From Candidatus Symbiopectobacterium sp. NZEC151 (GTDB lineage: Bacteria > Pseudomonadota > Gammaproteobacteria > Enterobacterales > Enterobacteriaceae): a stretch of DNA of 64,000 nucleotides. Under the pieces are notes generated by a model. It made no database searches, was not told the DNA's origin, and saw nothing but the letters and a program-made list of their open reading frames with translations. Positions 1 through 9,411 of this stretch are shown here, in pieces (the stretch's first letter is position 1; each line of letters opens with the position of its first letter). Made by a program: the position numbers and the translations under genes. The stretch covers positions 868,001 to 932,000 of the forward strand of contig NZ_JAGFPE010000001.1 of assembly GCF_025962655.1 (NCBI RefSeq), read 5' to 3'.

Positions 1-3
1 CAG

Positions 4-23
4 GGCAGCCGCGAGCGGCTGCC
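4..23 (-). terminator. Hairpin downstream of xthA
   Basis: A perfect 9-bp inverted repeat (ggcagccgc / gcggctgcc) with a two-base centre lies just past the xthA stop on its transcript side. Any U-tract would fall outside the window, so terminator function is inferred from position. Confidence 0.5.
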
Positions 24-34
24 GGTGCGGGGTG

Positions 35-844
35 TTACAGCCCAGAGAACGTGGCCCAAATCGGCGCGTGGTCGGACGGCTTTTCCATGCCGCGAATCTC
101 ATAATCAATATCGCTGGCGGTGCAGTGCGATGCCAATCCCTGACTGGCGAGGATTACATCGATACGCAGGCCGCGGTTGTCATCAAAACCGGCAGAGCGG
201 TAGTCAAACCAGGAATAGCGATCGGTACTGTCTGGCGCCAGCGCGCGGAAGGTATCGACCAATCCCCATCCCAGCAGGCGCGCCATCCATTCACGCTCTT
301 CGGGTAAAAACGAACACTTACCGGTGCGCAGCCAGCGCTTACGGTTTTCTTCGCCAATGCCAATGTCCAGATCCGTCGGGCTGATATTGATATCCCCCAT
401 AACGATCAGCGGCTGTTCCGGGGTGTGATGCTGTGTCAGATAGCTCTGCAAGTCGGCATAGAAGCGCGTTTTGGCCGGGAATTTCACCGGATGGTCGCGA
501 CTCTCGCCCTGCGGGAAATAACCATTGATCACGGTCAGCGTGCCAGCGGGTGTGGCAAAATCCGCCATGATGATGCGCCGCTGAGCATCGGGTTCGTCGG
601 TCGGAAAGCCGTAGCGCACGGCAATCGGTGTCTCTTTACACAACAATGCGACGCCATAGTGGCCTTTTTGCCCGTAGTAGTAGACCTGATAGCCGAGCTT
701 GCGTATCTCTTCGAAGGGAAACATATCATCGTGCACTTTGGTTTCCTGCAAGCCAATGATATCCGGCTGATGCTGGGCGATGATGGCGGCCAGTTGGTGC
801 GGGCGAGCACGCAGCCCATTGATATTAAAAGAAATAACTTTCAT
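35..844 (-). CDS. xthA: Exodeoxyribonuclease III
   Basis: Exonuclease III is a cytosolic AP endonuclease and 3'-5' exonuclease of base-excision repair. The 269-residue protein matches the usual length (268 in E. coli) and starts [18 protein letters not shown]. It carries the family motifs in order: N7-type FNINGLRAR, the metal-binding E in GLQETKV, the catalytic Y/NGYFPQGE stretch, GDINISPTD, and the terminal SDHAP with the general-base histidine. An upstream in-frame extension to 919 is possible on paper, but the conserved N-terminus fixes the start at 844; MAVK at 856 is an alternative. The upstream ribosome site is weak. The gene is transcribed away from the riboswitch gene. Confidence 0.96.
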   Translation of the reverse strand: MKVISFNINGLRARPHQLAAIIAQHQPDIIGLQETKVHDDMFPFEEIRKLGYQVYYYGQKGHYGVALLCKETPIAVRYGFPTDEPDAQRRIIMADFATPAGTLTVINGYFPQGESRDHPVKFPAKTRFYADLQSYLTQHHTPEQPLIVMGDINISPTDLDIGIGEENRKRWLRTGKCSFLPEEREWMARLLGWGLVDTFRALAPDSTDRYSWFDYRSAGFDDNRGLRIDVILASQGLASHCTASDIDYEIRGMEKPSDHAPIWATFSGL

Positions 845-957
845 CTTCACTGCCATGTCAGGAAATTGTGACGCTGATGGTATCAGAAAAAACAGGCAAA
901 GGTCACGCCAGAGGCGCACGGCGGATGCTATCTCAGGTCTGCCGAACGAACGGAAGG

Positions 958-986
958 TTGAAGTAGCGATAGTAAGCCCTTATACT
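958..986 (+). promoter_or_regulatory. Sigma-70 promoter of the glycine riboswitch transcript
   Basis: TTGAAG at 958-963 and TATACT at 981-986 are separated by exactly 17 bases. The predicted start, near 992-994, coincides with the beginning of the first glycine aptamer, which supports the assignment. Confidence 0.75.
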
Positions 987-991
987 TCGCA

Positions 992-1185
992 GCTCGCAGG
1001 AGAGAGGACCGCGCAACGCGCGACCCGCCGAAGGCGCAAACTCCCATAATCGCTCAGGCCACCTTACTGCACTTTGTTGATACGCCGACTGGAGAGCGGT
1101 GTGCACGCTGCTTAGCGGCGTAGCCACCCACCGAAGGGGCAAGCGGCGTAAGCTGCATAAACTCTCAGGTAAAACGGACAGGGGG
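992..1185 (+). promoter_or_regulatory. Tandem glycine riboswitch (two aptamers)
   Basis: Two glycine-aptamer cores are visible. Aptamer 1 (about 992-1062) has gcaggagagagg, then cgccgaaggcgcaaactcc and cgctcaggcca. Aptamer 2 (about 1088-1185) has ctggagagcg, then caccgaaggggcaa, aactctcaggtaaaa and cggacaggggg. The order ggagag...ccgaagg.gcaa...ctcaggtaaa...ggac is the diagnostic consensus of this class. The linker between the aptamers is about 25 nt. The riboswitch ends about 28 nt before the GTG start of the following gene, and no clear intrinsic terminator is seen in between, so control may be at translation. It probably responds to intracellular glycine. Confidence 0.93.
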
Positions 1186-1212
1186 AGAGGCACATTTCAC
1201 AGGAAAATTTGT

Positions 1213-1839
1213 GTGCTTACTTACATCTATCTGATCGCTATTACCGCAGAAGGCATGTCCGGCGCATTGGCCGCCGGGCGCAGGAACATGGATATTTTTG
1301 GTGTGGCGATGATCGCCTTTATCACCGCACTGGGCGGTGGCACCGTTCGTGATATTCTGCTCGGCAACTATCCCATTGGCTGGACGCAACACCCCGGCTA
1401 TATCTATCTGACGATTGGTGCTGGCCTGTTCACTATCGTCATTGCCCGTATCATGCACCACCTGCATCGACTGTTCCTGATCCTGGACGCCATGGGGCTG
1501 ATTGCCTTTACCATTATCGGCTGCAACGTAGCACAGAAGCTGAACTACTCCTTTACCGTGGTGATTATGGCCGGGATTGTTACCGGGATCTTCGGCGGTA
1601 TTCTGCGCGACATCTTCTGCAACCGCACGCCGATGGTACTCAGAAAGGAGCTCTATGCCAGCGTATCACTGCTGGTAGCGCTGCTTTATCTCGGACTGAA
1701 AGCGTTACAGGTAGACCACGATATTAATCTGCTGGTGTCGTTTACGCTGGGGCTGTCGCTGCGTCTGGCGGCGATCCGCTGGTCATGGCAGTTGCCAGTA
1801 TTTTCATACTCGCCGGGCAGTTGGAAAGGCAAAGCGTAA
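1213..1839 (+). CDS. UPF0126/TRIC-type membrane protein, putative glycine transporter
   Basis: This 208-residue integral membrane protein resembles E. coli YicG/YadS. The fold is two repeats of three transmembrane helices plus one more. The GGGTVRD motif (around residue 36) recurs as GGILRD (around residue 134), which is the signature of the duplicated UPF0126/TRIC half. The start chosen is GTG at 1213, because family members begin with the hydrophobic helix at LTYIYLIA and an AGGA motif lies 9 nt upstream; starting at 1099 would run through the riboswitch. Family members have been called trimeric intracellular cation channel homologues. The upstream tandem glycine riboswitch argues for glycine export or uptake in this case, which is inference. 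Confidence 0.88.
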   Translation: MLTYIYLIAITAEGMSGALAAGRRNMDIFGVAMIAFITALGGGTVRDILLGNYPIGWTQHPGYIYLTIGAGLFTIVIARIMHHLHRLFLILDAMGLIAFTIIGCNVAQKLNYSFTVVIMAGIVTGIFGGILRDIFCNRTPMVLRKELYASVSLLVALLYLGLKALQVDHDINLLVSFTLGLSLRLAAIRWSWQLPVFSYSPGSWKGKA

Positions 1840-1943
1840 GAGATGTGGGGAACCGCACCGTAATCGGTAACAAAACAGCGTAATGTTGCTTCTTCATGAC
1901 AATGTAGCAGACGGATCTGATCGTCTTCAGCTATCAGGATAAT

Positions 1944-3149
1944 ATGAAGAACAACTTCAACGTTTTTGTCGCGAGTTCTGCGTTTTCACTACTGGGAATA
2001 GAAATTTACCACATTACGCTGCCTTTGTTGGCGTTGAGTCTCAGCCTTGACCCTGTTCAGATTAGCTGGTGTGTGTTTGCCTTTTATTGTCCGGTGATTT
2101 TTATCAAAATAATATCCTCACCGCGCATAGAAAAATCAAATAAAATCAATGTACTAAAATTTAGCGAGTGTGGGCGCATCCTCTGTCTGGCGCTATTCCT
2201 GCTATTTCTCACCTTGTTCCGCGATGCCAGTTTCCTGTGGATTCTGGCGGTTTCACTCGCTTATGGCGTATTTACCGTGTTTACCGAAGTGGCTGAGCCT
2301 GTTCTTATCAAAGGGTTGCTTCAGGGCCATGCGTCTACTTCAGCCTTGTCAACCTACGAGATACGAACCCGCGCTGTTCAACTGGTGGCGCCCGCGCTGT
2401 GTGGATACCTGATATCCGTGAATGTTTTCTTTCCCTATTCCGTCAACCTGATATTTTCGCTGTTAGCCGTGTGCTTGCTGTTCATGATGCGTATCGATGT
2501 TCCGCAGACAGTAAGTCCTGCTCATTCCACGATGGGTGCGGATATTCAACAGGCATTTCGCTGGTTGCGAGACAATAAATTGTTTACCGTCATCGTTGCG
2601 CTGACGGCGGTTAACAATTTTCTGCATCCGATTCTCTATCTGACCGTGATATGGAGCCTGAAAGCGCAAAATACCGCCTTTGAAATAACCGGCCTGGTGC
2701 TTTCTGGGCTGGGAGCAGGCGGTCTTATCGGCAGCTTTATTTCACGCAAAGTGATTAGGGTATTGTCGCTCAGGCAGTTGGTTCTCACCGTAAACCTGGC
2801 CCGCGTGCTGATTTTTTTCGGATTTGTTGTTTTCACCGATCCCGTATCGATCTTTGTGCTGTTTGTCCTTAAAGCCATTATGGGGGGGATCTGGAACGTC
2901 AGCTATAACGTGTACACCCTTCAGCAGATGCCGCTCAAACTGGCGGCAAGGATTTCCGCGGTGAGTGGCACGATGGTTAAAATCAGCGCCGGTATTGGTA
3001 GCCTGGTGGCCGGTTATTCTTTAGGTTTTATCGGGGCAGACCTGACGCTGATTACCCTGGCTTCGTTGACCTTGTTCATGCTCTCCGGCTCTTTTGTCTG
3101 CAAAAAAGAGTACGGTAAATACCACGAGCAAAAAGCGTTAGAAGGGTAG
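1944..3149 (+). CDS. Major facilitator superfamily exporter
   Basis: A 401-residue protein with about 12 hydrophobic segments and the MFS half-repeat layout: six helices, a polar loop around residues 190-215, then six more. It lacks a clear copy of the usual GxxxDRxGRR loop 2-3 motif; the corresponding stretch reads SSPRIEKSNKINVLKF. This is typical of the EntS/MFS_3 exporter branch. An AGGAT ribosome site stands 4-6 nt before ATG 1944. Such proteins export siderophores, drugs or signalling molecules. The substrate cannot be told from sequence. The gene stands alone between the riboswitch gene and tRNA-Tyr, so it may be an accessory insertion. Confidence 0.8.
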   Translation: MKNNFNVFVASSAFSLLGIEIYHITLPLLALSLSLDPVQISWCVFAFYCPVIFIKIISSPRIEKSNKINVLKFSECGRILCLALFLLFLTLFRDASFLWILAVSLAYGVFTVFTEVAEPVLIKGLLQGHASTSALSTYEIRTRAVQLVAPALCGYLISVNVFFPYSVNLIFSLLAVCLLFMMRIDVPQTVSPAHSTMGADIQQAFRWLRDNKLFTVIVALTAVNNFLHPILYLTVIWSLKAQNTAFEITGLVLSGLGAGGLIGSFISRKVIRVLSLRQLVLTVNLARVLIFFGFVVFTDPVSIFVLFVLKAIMGGIWNVSYNVYTLQQMPLKLAARISAVSGTMVKISAGIGSLVAGYSLGFIGADLTLITLASLTLFMLSGSFVCKKEYGKYHEQKALEG

Positions 3150-3223
3150 GGAGTAAAATTAATATGCTAACAGGGAAGTGGAGTAAACAGTGAAGGTAAA
3201 CCGGTGCAACGGACGCTGCGAGA

Positions 3224-3308
<85 letters not shown>

Positions 3309-3349
3309 ATGGCCTAACTGATTGTGCGCTTTCTTAGTAAGCGGGGCGC

Positions 3350-3377
3350 ATCATACCAAATGCGCCGCCCCTGTAAA
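3350..3377 (-). promoter_or_regulatory. Promoter of tRNA-Tyr with GC-rich discriminator
   Basis: On the minus strand TTTACA (3372-3377) and TATGAT (3350-3355) are 16 bases apart and are followed by GCGCCCC. This is the classic tyrT promoter arrangement, whose GC-rich discriminator confers stringent (ppGpp/DksA) and growth-rate control. Confidence 0.9.
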
Positions 3378-3464
3378 GCCCGAACGCAAAAAAACGCGTT
3401 TGTTTGCCGTTTTTTCACACGTGTTGCGGATTTTCCACTCAACGTTGAGTGGAAAAACAGCGGC

Positions 3465-4328
3465 TTAAAGAATAATGGTGCGATTGCCGTAAACGAAAAC
3501 CCGTTGTGCCAGCACGCGGTAAAGGGCACGACTCAGGACGTTTTTCTCGACGTCGCGGCCGGCACGCATCATGTCATCGGCGGTATAAGTGTGATCAACG
3601 TTAATCACATCCTGCATGATGATCGGACCTTCATCCAGACTGTCGTTCACGTAGTGCGCGGTAGCACCGATGATCTTCACGCCGCGCTCATAGGCCTGAT
3701 GGTAAGGGCGCGCACCGATGAACGCAGGCAGGAACGAGTGGTGAATATTGATCACCCGATTCGGGTAGTGCTGCACAAAAGCAGGCGTCAACACGCGCAT
3801 GTATTTGGCCAACACCACGTAATCCGGCTTGTAGGCATCAATCTGCTCAATCATCACCTGGTCGTGCGCTTCGCGGGAAAGCCCTTCATGGCTCACCAGA
3901 TGGAACGGGATATCAAAACGCTCAACCAGCGTCTGCAACGTATCGTGGTTGCCAATCACCGCGGCGATTTCAACATCCAGACCACCGTAGGCGCTCTTCA
4001 TCAGCAAATCGCCCAGACAGTGCGCTTCTTTGGTAACCAGAACCACGATGCGACGACGGCCCGCATCGCTCAGTTCACGCACGGAACCTTCCGGCAACGC
4101 ACCGTCCAAATCGGCCAACAGCGTGGTGTCATTGAAGATCCCTTCTAATTCGGTACGCATGAAAAAGCGCCCGGTACGGTGATCGACAAATTCATTGTTC
4201 TGCACAATGTTTAATTCGTGCTTGTAGCAGATGTTGGTAATTTTCGCGATAAGCCCCTTTGCATCGGGGCAAATGGTACGCAACACTTTTCGTTGTATTG
4301 CCTGAGATTGCATCGTTTGGGATTGCAT
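3465..4328 (-). CDS. purU: Formyltetrahydrofolate deformylase
   Basis: PurU hydrolyses 10-formyl-THF to formate and THF, supplying formate to PurT and balancing one-carbon pools with glycine. The 287-residue protein has an N-terminal ACT domain (starting at VLRTICPDAKGLIAKITNI) and a C-terminal formyltransferase domain with the catalytic block NIHHSFLPAFIG and the downstream DEGPI. The ATG at 4328 is preferred; the longer TTG start at 4349 has no support, and a second ATG at 4313 would give an E. coli-like start just before AIQRKV. PurU is regulated by glycine and methionine through its ACT domain, and a glycine riboswitch lies nearby, though no operon links them. Confidence 0.96.
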   Translation of the reverse strand: MQSQTMQSQAIQRKVLRTICPDAKGLIAKITNICYKHELNIVQNNEFVDHRTGRFFMRTELEGIFNDTTLLADLDGALPEGSVRELSDAGRRRIVVLVTKEAHCLGDLLMKSAYGGLDVEIAAVIGNHDTLQTLVERFDIPFHLVSHEGLSREAHDQVMIEQIDAYKPDYVVLAKYMRVLTPAFVQHYPNRVINIHHSFLPAFIGARPYHQAYERGVKIIGATAHYVNDSLDEGPIIMQDVINVDHTYTADDMMRAGRDVEKNVLSRALYRVLAQRVFVYGNRTIIL

Positions 4329-4453
4329 GGAAATAAGAACCCTGTCCAAAATCGTCTGTCATCATGCCCGAAAGCTGCTACGTGCGTGCGATTTATCGCC
4401 GCGATAAGGGGAAGCATGCCACCGGGTTACATTTTTTGCCGTACACTACGCGC

Positions 4454-4924
4454 CTATCCACGCCCGCAGCACTGTTTGTATTTTTTGTCCGAACCGCACG
4501 GACAGCGATCGTTTCTGCCTGTTTGCAGATGCACGCCATCTACATAGTACCAGCGATCGAGGCGACGAAGGAAGCGCGAGCGCTCGCGCATCAACGAGGT
4601 TCGCGCTGGCTGGGCGGTATCGGTATAGCGCGCGGCGAATTCGACATAGCCTTCCTCCGCATCGCGGCCCGGGCTGGTAGCCAGCACGTTCAACTTTTGC
4701 CACTGCGTATCCTGAGCGCTTTCGGTGATTGAGGCACGCCATTTTTCAGGCTGAAGCGCCGGGTCCCAGGTAGCGATAAGATAATCAACGTCATGGGCCA
4801 CGTAAGCACAATAGCGTGAACGCATTAATGCTTCTGGCGTGGGTGCGATGTCGGTGCGTTGCAGATAGGGAAGGCAGCATGCGGTATACTGCTTGCCACT
4901 ACCGCAGGGACAGCTTTGCGGCAC
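4454..4924 (-). CDS. ychJ: YchJ family SEC-C zinc-binding protein
   Basis: This 156-residue protein has a SEC-C zinc motif at each end: CPCGSGKQYTACC at residues 5-17 and CPCGSDKKYKQCC near the C-terminus. Between them is an NTF2-like domain (ALMRSRYCAYVAHDVDYLIATW). This is the standard UPF0225/YchJ arrangement, and the length matches (152 in E. coli). The molecular role is unknown; the SEC-C motif resembles the SecB/ribosome-binding tail of SecA. It lies divergent from rssA and upstream of purU, as in E. coli. Confidence 0.93.
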   Translation of the reverse strand: MPQSCPCGSGKQYTACCLPYLQRTDIAPTPEALMRSRYCAYVAHDVDYLIATWDPALQPEKWRASITESAQDTQWQKLNVLATSPGRDAEEGYVEFAARYTDTAQPARTSLMRERSRFLRRLDRWYYVDGVHLQTGRNDRCPCGSDKKYKQCCGRG

Positions 4925-5075
4925 GGTGACTCCTGAATGTATTACTAACAGTAAAAAAAATTAAAAAATATCGATATTTGCGTGAAAATAACTCAACGGC
5001 GTGGCGATATGTTACCTAACAATCTCGGTGAGTGGCAATGTGCGCTAAAATGAATAGCGAGATGAGAAGGATATC

Positions 5076-5990
5076 ATGAAGCAAAGAAAGATTGGTTTGG
5101 CGCTGGGATCGGGTGCGGCAAAAGGATGGGCCCATATTGGTGTCATTCAAGCACTGACCGAAATGGGTATCGTGGTCGATGTAGTCGCGGGCTGCTCTGT
5201 CGGGGCCTTGGTGGGGGCGGCTTATGCCACCAATCGCTTGAATGCCATGGCGCGCTGGGTGAGCGGGTTTCATCATTGGGATGTGATTCGCCTGATGGAT
5301 CTCTCCTGGCAGCGCGGCGGATTATTACGAGGCGATCGGGTATTTAACCAGGTGCGACACATCTTGCGTACCCAGCAGATAGAGGAGTGTGCTATCAAGT
5401 TCGGGGCGGTGGCGACCAACCTGACAACGGCACGCGAGCTGTGGCTGACCGAGGGCGATCTGCACCATGCAATCCGCGCCTCGTGCAGCATGCCGGGGCT
5501 GTTTGCGCCCGTGCGACACAATGCCTATTGGCTGGTTGATGGTGCCGTGGTGAACCCGGTGCCGGTTTCTTTGGCTCGCGCGCTGGGCGCTGACGTGGTG
5601 ATTGCGGTGGATTTGCAGCATAACGCAACGCTGGGACATGACGACATGCTGTCAGTGGCCGCGATGGCTGAGGAGAACCCTGCGGATTAGACGTCGCTCA
5701 ACTGGCAGCACAAGCTCCGGCGGCGCTTGTCGATGGGATTGCAGCGTCAGCGTGCCAACCGCGCACCTTCAGCAATGGATATCATGACGGCCTCCATTCA
5801 GGTGTTGGAAAACCGTTTAAAAATGCATCGTATGGCTGGCGACCCGCCTGATGTGGTGGTGCAGCCCTATTGCCCGCAAATTGCCACGCTGGATTTTCAC
5901 CGTGCGCAAGAGGCGATTGCCGCAGGACGCCTGGCGGTTGAGAAAAAGCAGGATGAATTGCAACTGTTGGTAAACCGAGAGGCAGTCTAG
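5076..5990 (+). pseudogene. rssA: Patatin-like phospholipase RssA, interrupted by an in-frame amber codon
   Basis: The reading frame encodes about 304 residues matching RssA end to end, but codon 205 is TAG (5688-5690). The frame then continues without another stop to 5990, with recognisable RssA sequence (IMTASIQVLENRLK, MAGDPPDVVVQPYCPQ, TLDFHRA). There is no frameshift. The patatin catalytic serine in GCSVG and the aspartate in DGAVVNP both precede the stop, so the truncated product keeps the dyad but loses the last third. The TAG falls at a poorly conserved position, where E. coli RssA has the loop before LPWHARL. Possibilities are a recent nonsense mutation, an amber-suppressing strain or a sequencing error. 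AAGGA precedes the ATG. The gene precedes rssB, as in E. coli. Confidence 0.85.
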
Positions 5991-6102
5991 TGCGAGTCGC
6001 TGCGCCCTGATGGGTAGTGAAGCGGTTAAAAGTGTAGAGTGGCAGGGGTTAAGGCCGAACAACGCGAGGGAATTTGCATGAAGTTGACGTATGAGGTCAT
6101 CG

Positions 6103-7119
6103 ATGGGTCAGCCATTAACAGATAAGCACATTTTGATTGTTGAAGATGAGGCGGTGTTTCGTTCAGTGATCGCTGGCTATCTGACATCGCTCGGTGCGTC
6201 TGTGCGTGAAGCTGTCAACGGGGTTGATGCATTAGCCGTGATGCAAGACTATCACCCTGATTTGATCGTGTGCGATTTGGAAATGCCGCTGATGGGCGGC
6301 ATTGAGTTCGTTGAAACGCTCAGATTGCACGATAATCGCACGCCGATTCTGGTGGTGTCTGCCACCAGTCAGATGGGAGATGTCGCCAAAGTACTGCGCC
6401 TGGGCGTACAGGACGTGATGCTCAAACCTATCCGCGATTATGCGCGCTTGCGCGAAGCCGTGATGACCTGCATGTATCCCGACATGTTTACTTCTCAACT
6501 CAACGAAGTTGAGCAGTTGATGGAGGACATGGATTCACTCAATCAATCGCCAGACGCGGTCAATCAACTGCTGGCGCAGCTACAGCCGCCGGTGCAACAA
6601 AAAATGGCAGGTTGCAGCGTGCGTTATCGCCAACTGACCTCATTGGAGCAACCGGGTCTGGTGCTGGATATTGCCGCGTTGTCTGATGATGATTTGGCGT
6701 TCTATTGCCTTGATGTGACGCAAGCTGTGAACAATAACGGCACGCTGGCCGCCCTGTTGCTGCGCACGCTGTTTAACGGGTTGTTGCAAGAGCACCTGGC
6801 TAATCAGCAACACCGTCTGCCCGAATTGCCCGTCTTGCTGCGACAGGTCAACCAATTGCTGCGCCAGGCCAATCTTAATGGGCGTTTTCCGCTGCTGGTG
6901 GGCTACTATCACCGGGGATTGAAACGACTCATCCTCATTTCAGCCGGTTTGCATGCCATGCTGAACGCGGGAGAGGAGCAGTTGGTGCTAAACAATGGCA
7001 TTCCGCTCGGCACCCTGGATGGGGCATATCTTAACCAATTAAACTATGAGTGCGCCGCTTTCGAATGTCAGGTGTGGGGACGCGGTGGACGCTTACGACT
7101 GATGTTATCAACAGATTGA
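6103..7119 (+). CDS. rssB: Two-component response regulator RssB, RpoS proteolysis adaptor
   Basis: RssB binds sigma-S and delivers it to ClpXP. The 338-residue protein has an N-terminal receiver domain (ILIVEDEAVFRS, phospho-acceptor Asp in LIVCDLEMP, Thr/Ser in VVSATS, Lys in MLKPIRD), then a helical signalling linker with QPPVQQ, and a C-terminal PP2C-like pseudophosphatase domain (LDIAALSDDDLAFYCLDVT, LLLRTLFNGLLQE). The start at 6103 is chosen because GAGG lies 6 nt upstream and MGQPLTDKHILI aligns with the E. coli N-terminus; 6091 is an alternative four codons earlier. Confidence 0.95.
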   Translation: MGQPLTDKHILIVEDEAVFRSVIAGYLTSLGASVREAVNGVDALAVMQDYHPDLIVCDLEMPLMGGIEFVETLRLHDNRTPILVVSATSQMGDVAKVLRLGVQDVMLKPIRDYARLREAVMTCMYPDMFTSQLNEVEQLMEDMDSLNQSPDAVNQLLAQLQPPVQQKMAGCSVRYRQLTSLEQPGLVLDIAALSDDDLAFYCLDVTQAVNNNGTLAALLLRTLFNGLLQEHLANQQHRLPELPVLLRQVNQLLRQANLNGRFPLLVGYYHRGLKRLILISAGLHAMLNAGEEQLVLNNGIPLGTLDGAYLNQLNYECAAFECQVWGRGGRLRLMLSTD

Positions 7120-7355
7120 ACGCCCGCGCCGTGTGATGAAGCCTACGGAATAGTCTGATAGGCGCTCATCATGCAATTTGTTGCATACTCTTCTCTTTCG
7201 TAATTAATTTTTATTTCCTACTATATAAAGCGTTGTTTTATTTTTATCATAGCCATCGCGTTTACCGGGTGTCGTCTCTGGCCGAGCAGGCTGGTGTATC
7301 CCGAATTAAACCCGGCAATAAAGTTCATTATTTGAACGGTATATCAGAGGTTGTT

Positions 7356-8270
7356 ATGTCAACGGTGAATAAAAAAGTTAGAAAAGCGGTCATCCCCGTC
7401 GCAGGGCTAGGGACTCGGATGCTGCCGGCAACAAAAGCGATTCCAAAAGAAATGTTGCCGCTGGTGGATAAGCCGCTCATTCAATACGTCGTCAATGAGT
7501 GTATCGCCGCAGGCTTGAACGAAATTATTTTAGTAACACATTCATCCAAAAACTCCATTGAAAACCACTTCGATACCAGTTTTGAGCTGGAAGCGATGCT
7601 GGAAAAGCGTGTTAAACGTCAATTGCTGGAAGAAGTTCAGTCTATTTGCCCGAAACATGTCACCATCATGCAAGTACGTCAGGGACTGGCAAAAGGATTG
7701 GGGCACGCCGTTATGTGCGCACATCCTTTGGTAGGGGATGAGCCCGTCGCCGTTATTTTGCCCGACGTTATCATTGATGAATTTGAATCCAATCTGAAGA
7801 AAGACAACCTGAGTGAAATGCTGGCGCGTTTCTCCGAAACGGGTCACAGCCAAATTATGGTTGAACCGGTTGAAGAAGTGAGCAGCTATGGCGTTGTTGA
7901 TTGCAAAGGGCAGACATTACAGCCTGGCGACAGTGCACCGATGGTGGGCGTAGTAGAAAAACCCAAGGCCTCAGAGGCGCCTTCAAATTTGGCGATTGTC
8001 GGTCGCTATGTGCTTTCGGCTGATATTTGGTCTCTGCTGGAAAAAACACCGCCGGGAGCAGGTAATGAAATCCAGTTAACGGATGCTATTGCCATGTTGA
8101 TGGAAAAAGAAACCGTGGAAGCTTACCACCTTAAAGGTGTAAGCCACGACTGCGGAAACAAATTGGGTTACATGCGTGCATTTGTAGAATACGGCCTGCG
8201 TCACAATACGCTGGGTAATGATTTTGCCGCATGGCTTAATGAAACCGTTAATGAAAATGATGTGAAATAA
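7356..8270 (+). CDS. galU: UTP-glucose-1-phosphate uridylyltransferase
   Basis: GalU makes UDP-glucose for LPS, exopolysaccharide, osmoregulated glucan and galactose metabolism. The 304-residue protein opens with the nucleotidyltransferase signature [18 protein letters not shown], followed by the product-binding [13 protein letters not shown] and the conserved VVEKPK and [10 protein letters not shown]. The ATG at 7356 is chosen over a longer frame from 7233 because the conserved protein starts there and AGAGG lies about 5 nt upstream. In plant-associated relatives galU mutants are typically impaired in surface polysaccharide. A strong hairpin terminator follows. Confidence 0.97.
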   Translation: MSTVNKKVRKAVIPVAGLGTRMLPATKAIPKEMLPLVDKPLIQYVVNECIAAGLNEIILVTHSSKNSIENHFDTSFELEAMLEKRVKRQLLEEVQSICPKHVTIMQVRQGLAKGLGHAVMCAHPLVGDEPVAVILPDVIIDEFESNLKKDNLSEMLARFSETGHSQIMVEPVEEVSSYGVVDCKGQTLQPGDSAPMVGVVEKPKASEAPSNLAIVGRYVLSADIWSLLEKTPPGAGNEIQLTDAIAMLMEKETVEAYHLKGVSHDCGNKLGYMRAFVEYGLRHNTLGNDFAAWLNETVNENDVK

Positions 8271-8325
8271 CCGGGTTCGATGGCGCTTTGCCTGTGGTTC
8301 GCGGGGCGTCACGAAAAACGGATAT

Positions 8326-8353
8326 AAAAAAACCCCGGTTACCGGGGTTTTTG
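8326..8353. terminator. Bidirectional terminator between galU and hns
   Basis: aaaaa-CCCCGGT-t-ACCGGGG-ttttt: a 7-bp GC stem with an A-run on the left and a T-run on the right, suited to end both galU (plus strand) and the convergent hns (minus strand). Confidence 0.93.
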
Positions 8354-8383
8354 CTAAATAAGCACATCGATTCCGATGGGGAA

Positions 8384-8791
8384 TTACAGCAGGAAATCGT
8401 CCAGCGATTTACCTTGCTCTTCAATAGCTTTCTTGATCACGGCAGGGGTGCGGCCTTGGCCAGTCCAGGTTCTTGCTTCGCCGTTTTCATCGGTATATTG
8501 ATATTTTGCCGGGCGCGCGGCTCGTTTGCTTTTGCCCGGCGTTTTGGCTGCGCCCAAAGATTGCAACAGTTCATTCGGGTCGATGCCGTCAGCAATCAAC
8601 ATATCGCGATATTGCTGTAATTTGCGGGTACGCTCTTCGATTTCAGCTTGCGCCTGATTATCTTCGTCACGACGCTCATTGACAACGACTTCCAGTTTTT
8701 CCAGCATTTCTTCCAAAGTATCCAGGCTGCATTCTCTTGCCTGGGCGCGCAGAGTACGGATGTTGTTTAGAACCTTTAGTGCTTCGCTCAT
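8384..8791 (-). CDS. hns: Nucleoid-associated silencer H-NS
   Basis: H-NS binds curved AT-rich DNA, bridges it and silences transferred genes. The 135-residue protein has an N-terminal coiled-coil oligomerisation region ([20 protein letters not shown], then [16 protein letters not shown]), a linker rich in K/R ([14 protein letters not shown]), and a C-terminal DNA-binding domain with the minor-groove loop [12 protein letters not shown]. Length and order match E. coli H-NS (137). The AT-rich element at 39-50 kb is an obvious candidate target of this protein (inference). Confidence 0.97.
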   Translation of the reverse strand: MSEALKVLNNIRTLRAQARECSLDTLEEMLEKLEVVVNERRDEDNQAQAEIEERTRKLQQYRDMLIADGIDPNELLQSLGAAKTPGKSKRAARPAKYQYTDENGEARTWTGQGRTPAVIKKAIEEQGKSLDDFLL

Positions 8792-9411
8792 TGTGATAAT
8801 CTCAAATAATATTATTGGTGGCGTATGTAGGGTGATAATAGATGGCTATTTTATTTTCTGCAATAGTCAAATTTGTAAGATTGTTAAAAAATGGCGTTTT
8901 TAAAACCGATATCACGTTGCTGCTCAGTGAAATAAAACCACGTTGTTAACGAATGAAATACCGGTTACTTGAGTATTACTCCGCACGCTGCGTTAAAGCG
9001 GTCAACGGCGCTGCTGACTGGGCGCGATATAAGCATTTTTTATACCCGGCAACGTTTACCTGTCGTCAGGTTGTCGCGTCGATAAACACAAATCAAGTTA
9101 CTCGTTCCCTTACTCACAAGAGGGCGATTCCGCGTTGTTCTTGCCAATATCATACAATGCTAATTATTTACGCTAAATATCGCTCATGCTGTTAATGTTT
9201 TCCCCTGTATAGGAATTTTCACAATTGTCTATCGCCTTATATACGCCGATTACCTACGCCATTGTGGCGGTGATGGCGGCGTGAGCCCGACGTTTTGCCG
9301 CTCACGGCCCTTGGGGCAGCAAAGGCAAGCGGGCACCCCGGTTATTTCAAAATATGATACAATGCGCCGCCGCGCGTTGCGCGGGTAAAGCGCTCTTTTG
9401 GGGTTATAAAC
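8792..9411. other. Intergenic region between hns and tdk
   Basis: A 620-bp divergent region. The hns-proximal half is AT-rich, consistent with autoregulation by H-NS. The tdk side holds an inverted repeat (cgtgagc 9280-9286 / gctcacg 9300-9306) and a short tatgatacaat sequence near 9353-9363 that could serve as a -10 element. The 80-codon ORF in this interval has no ribosome site and no recognisable features and is not called. Confidence 0.5.

Noticed and set aside
5602-5787. Frameshift explanation for the split of rssA
   Set aside because: The distal part is in exactly the same frame as the start; only the TAG interrupts it.
8953-9195. 80-codon plus-strand frame between hns and tdk
   Set aside because: No ribosome site and no recognisable domain or signal; lies in a control region.
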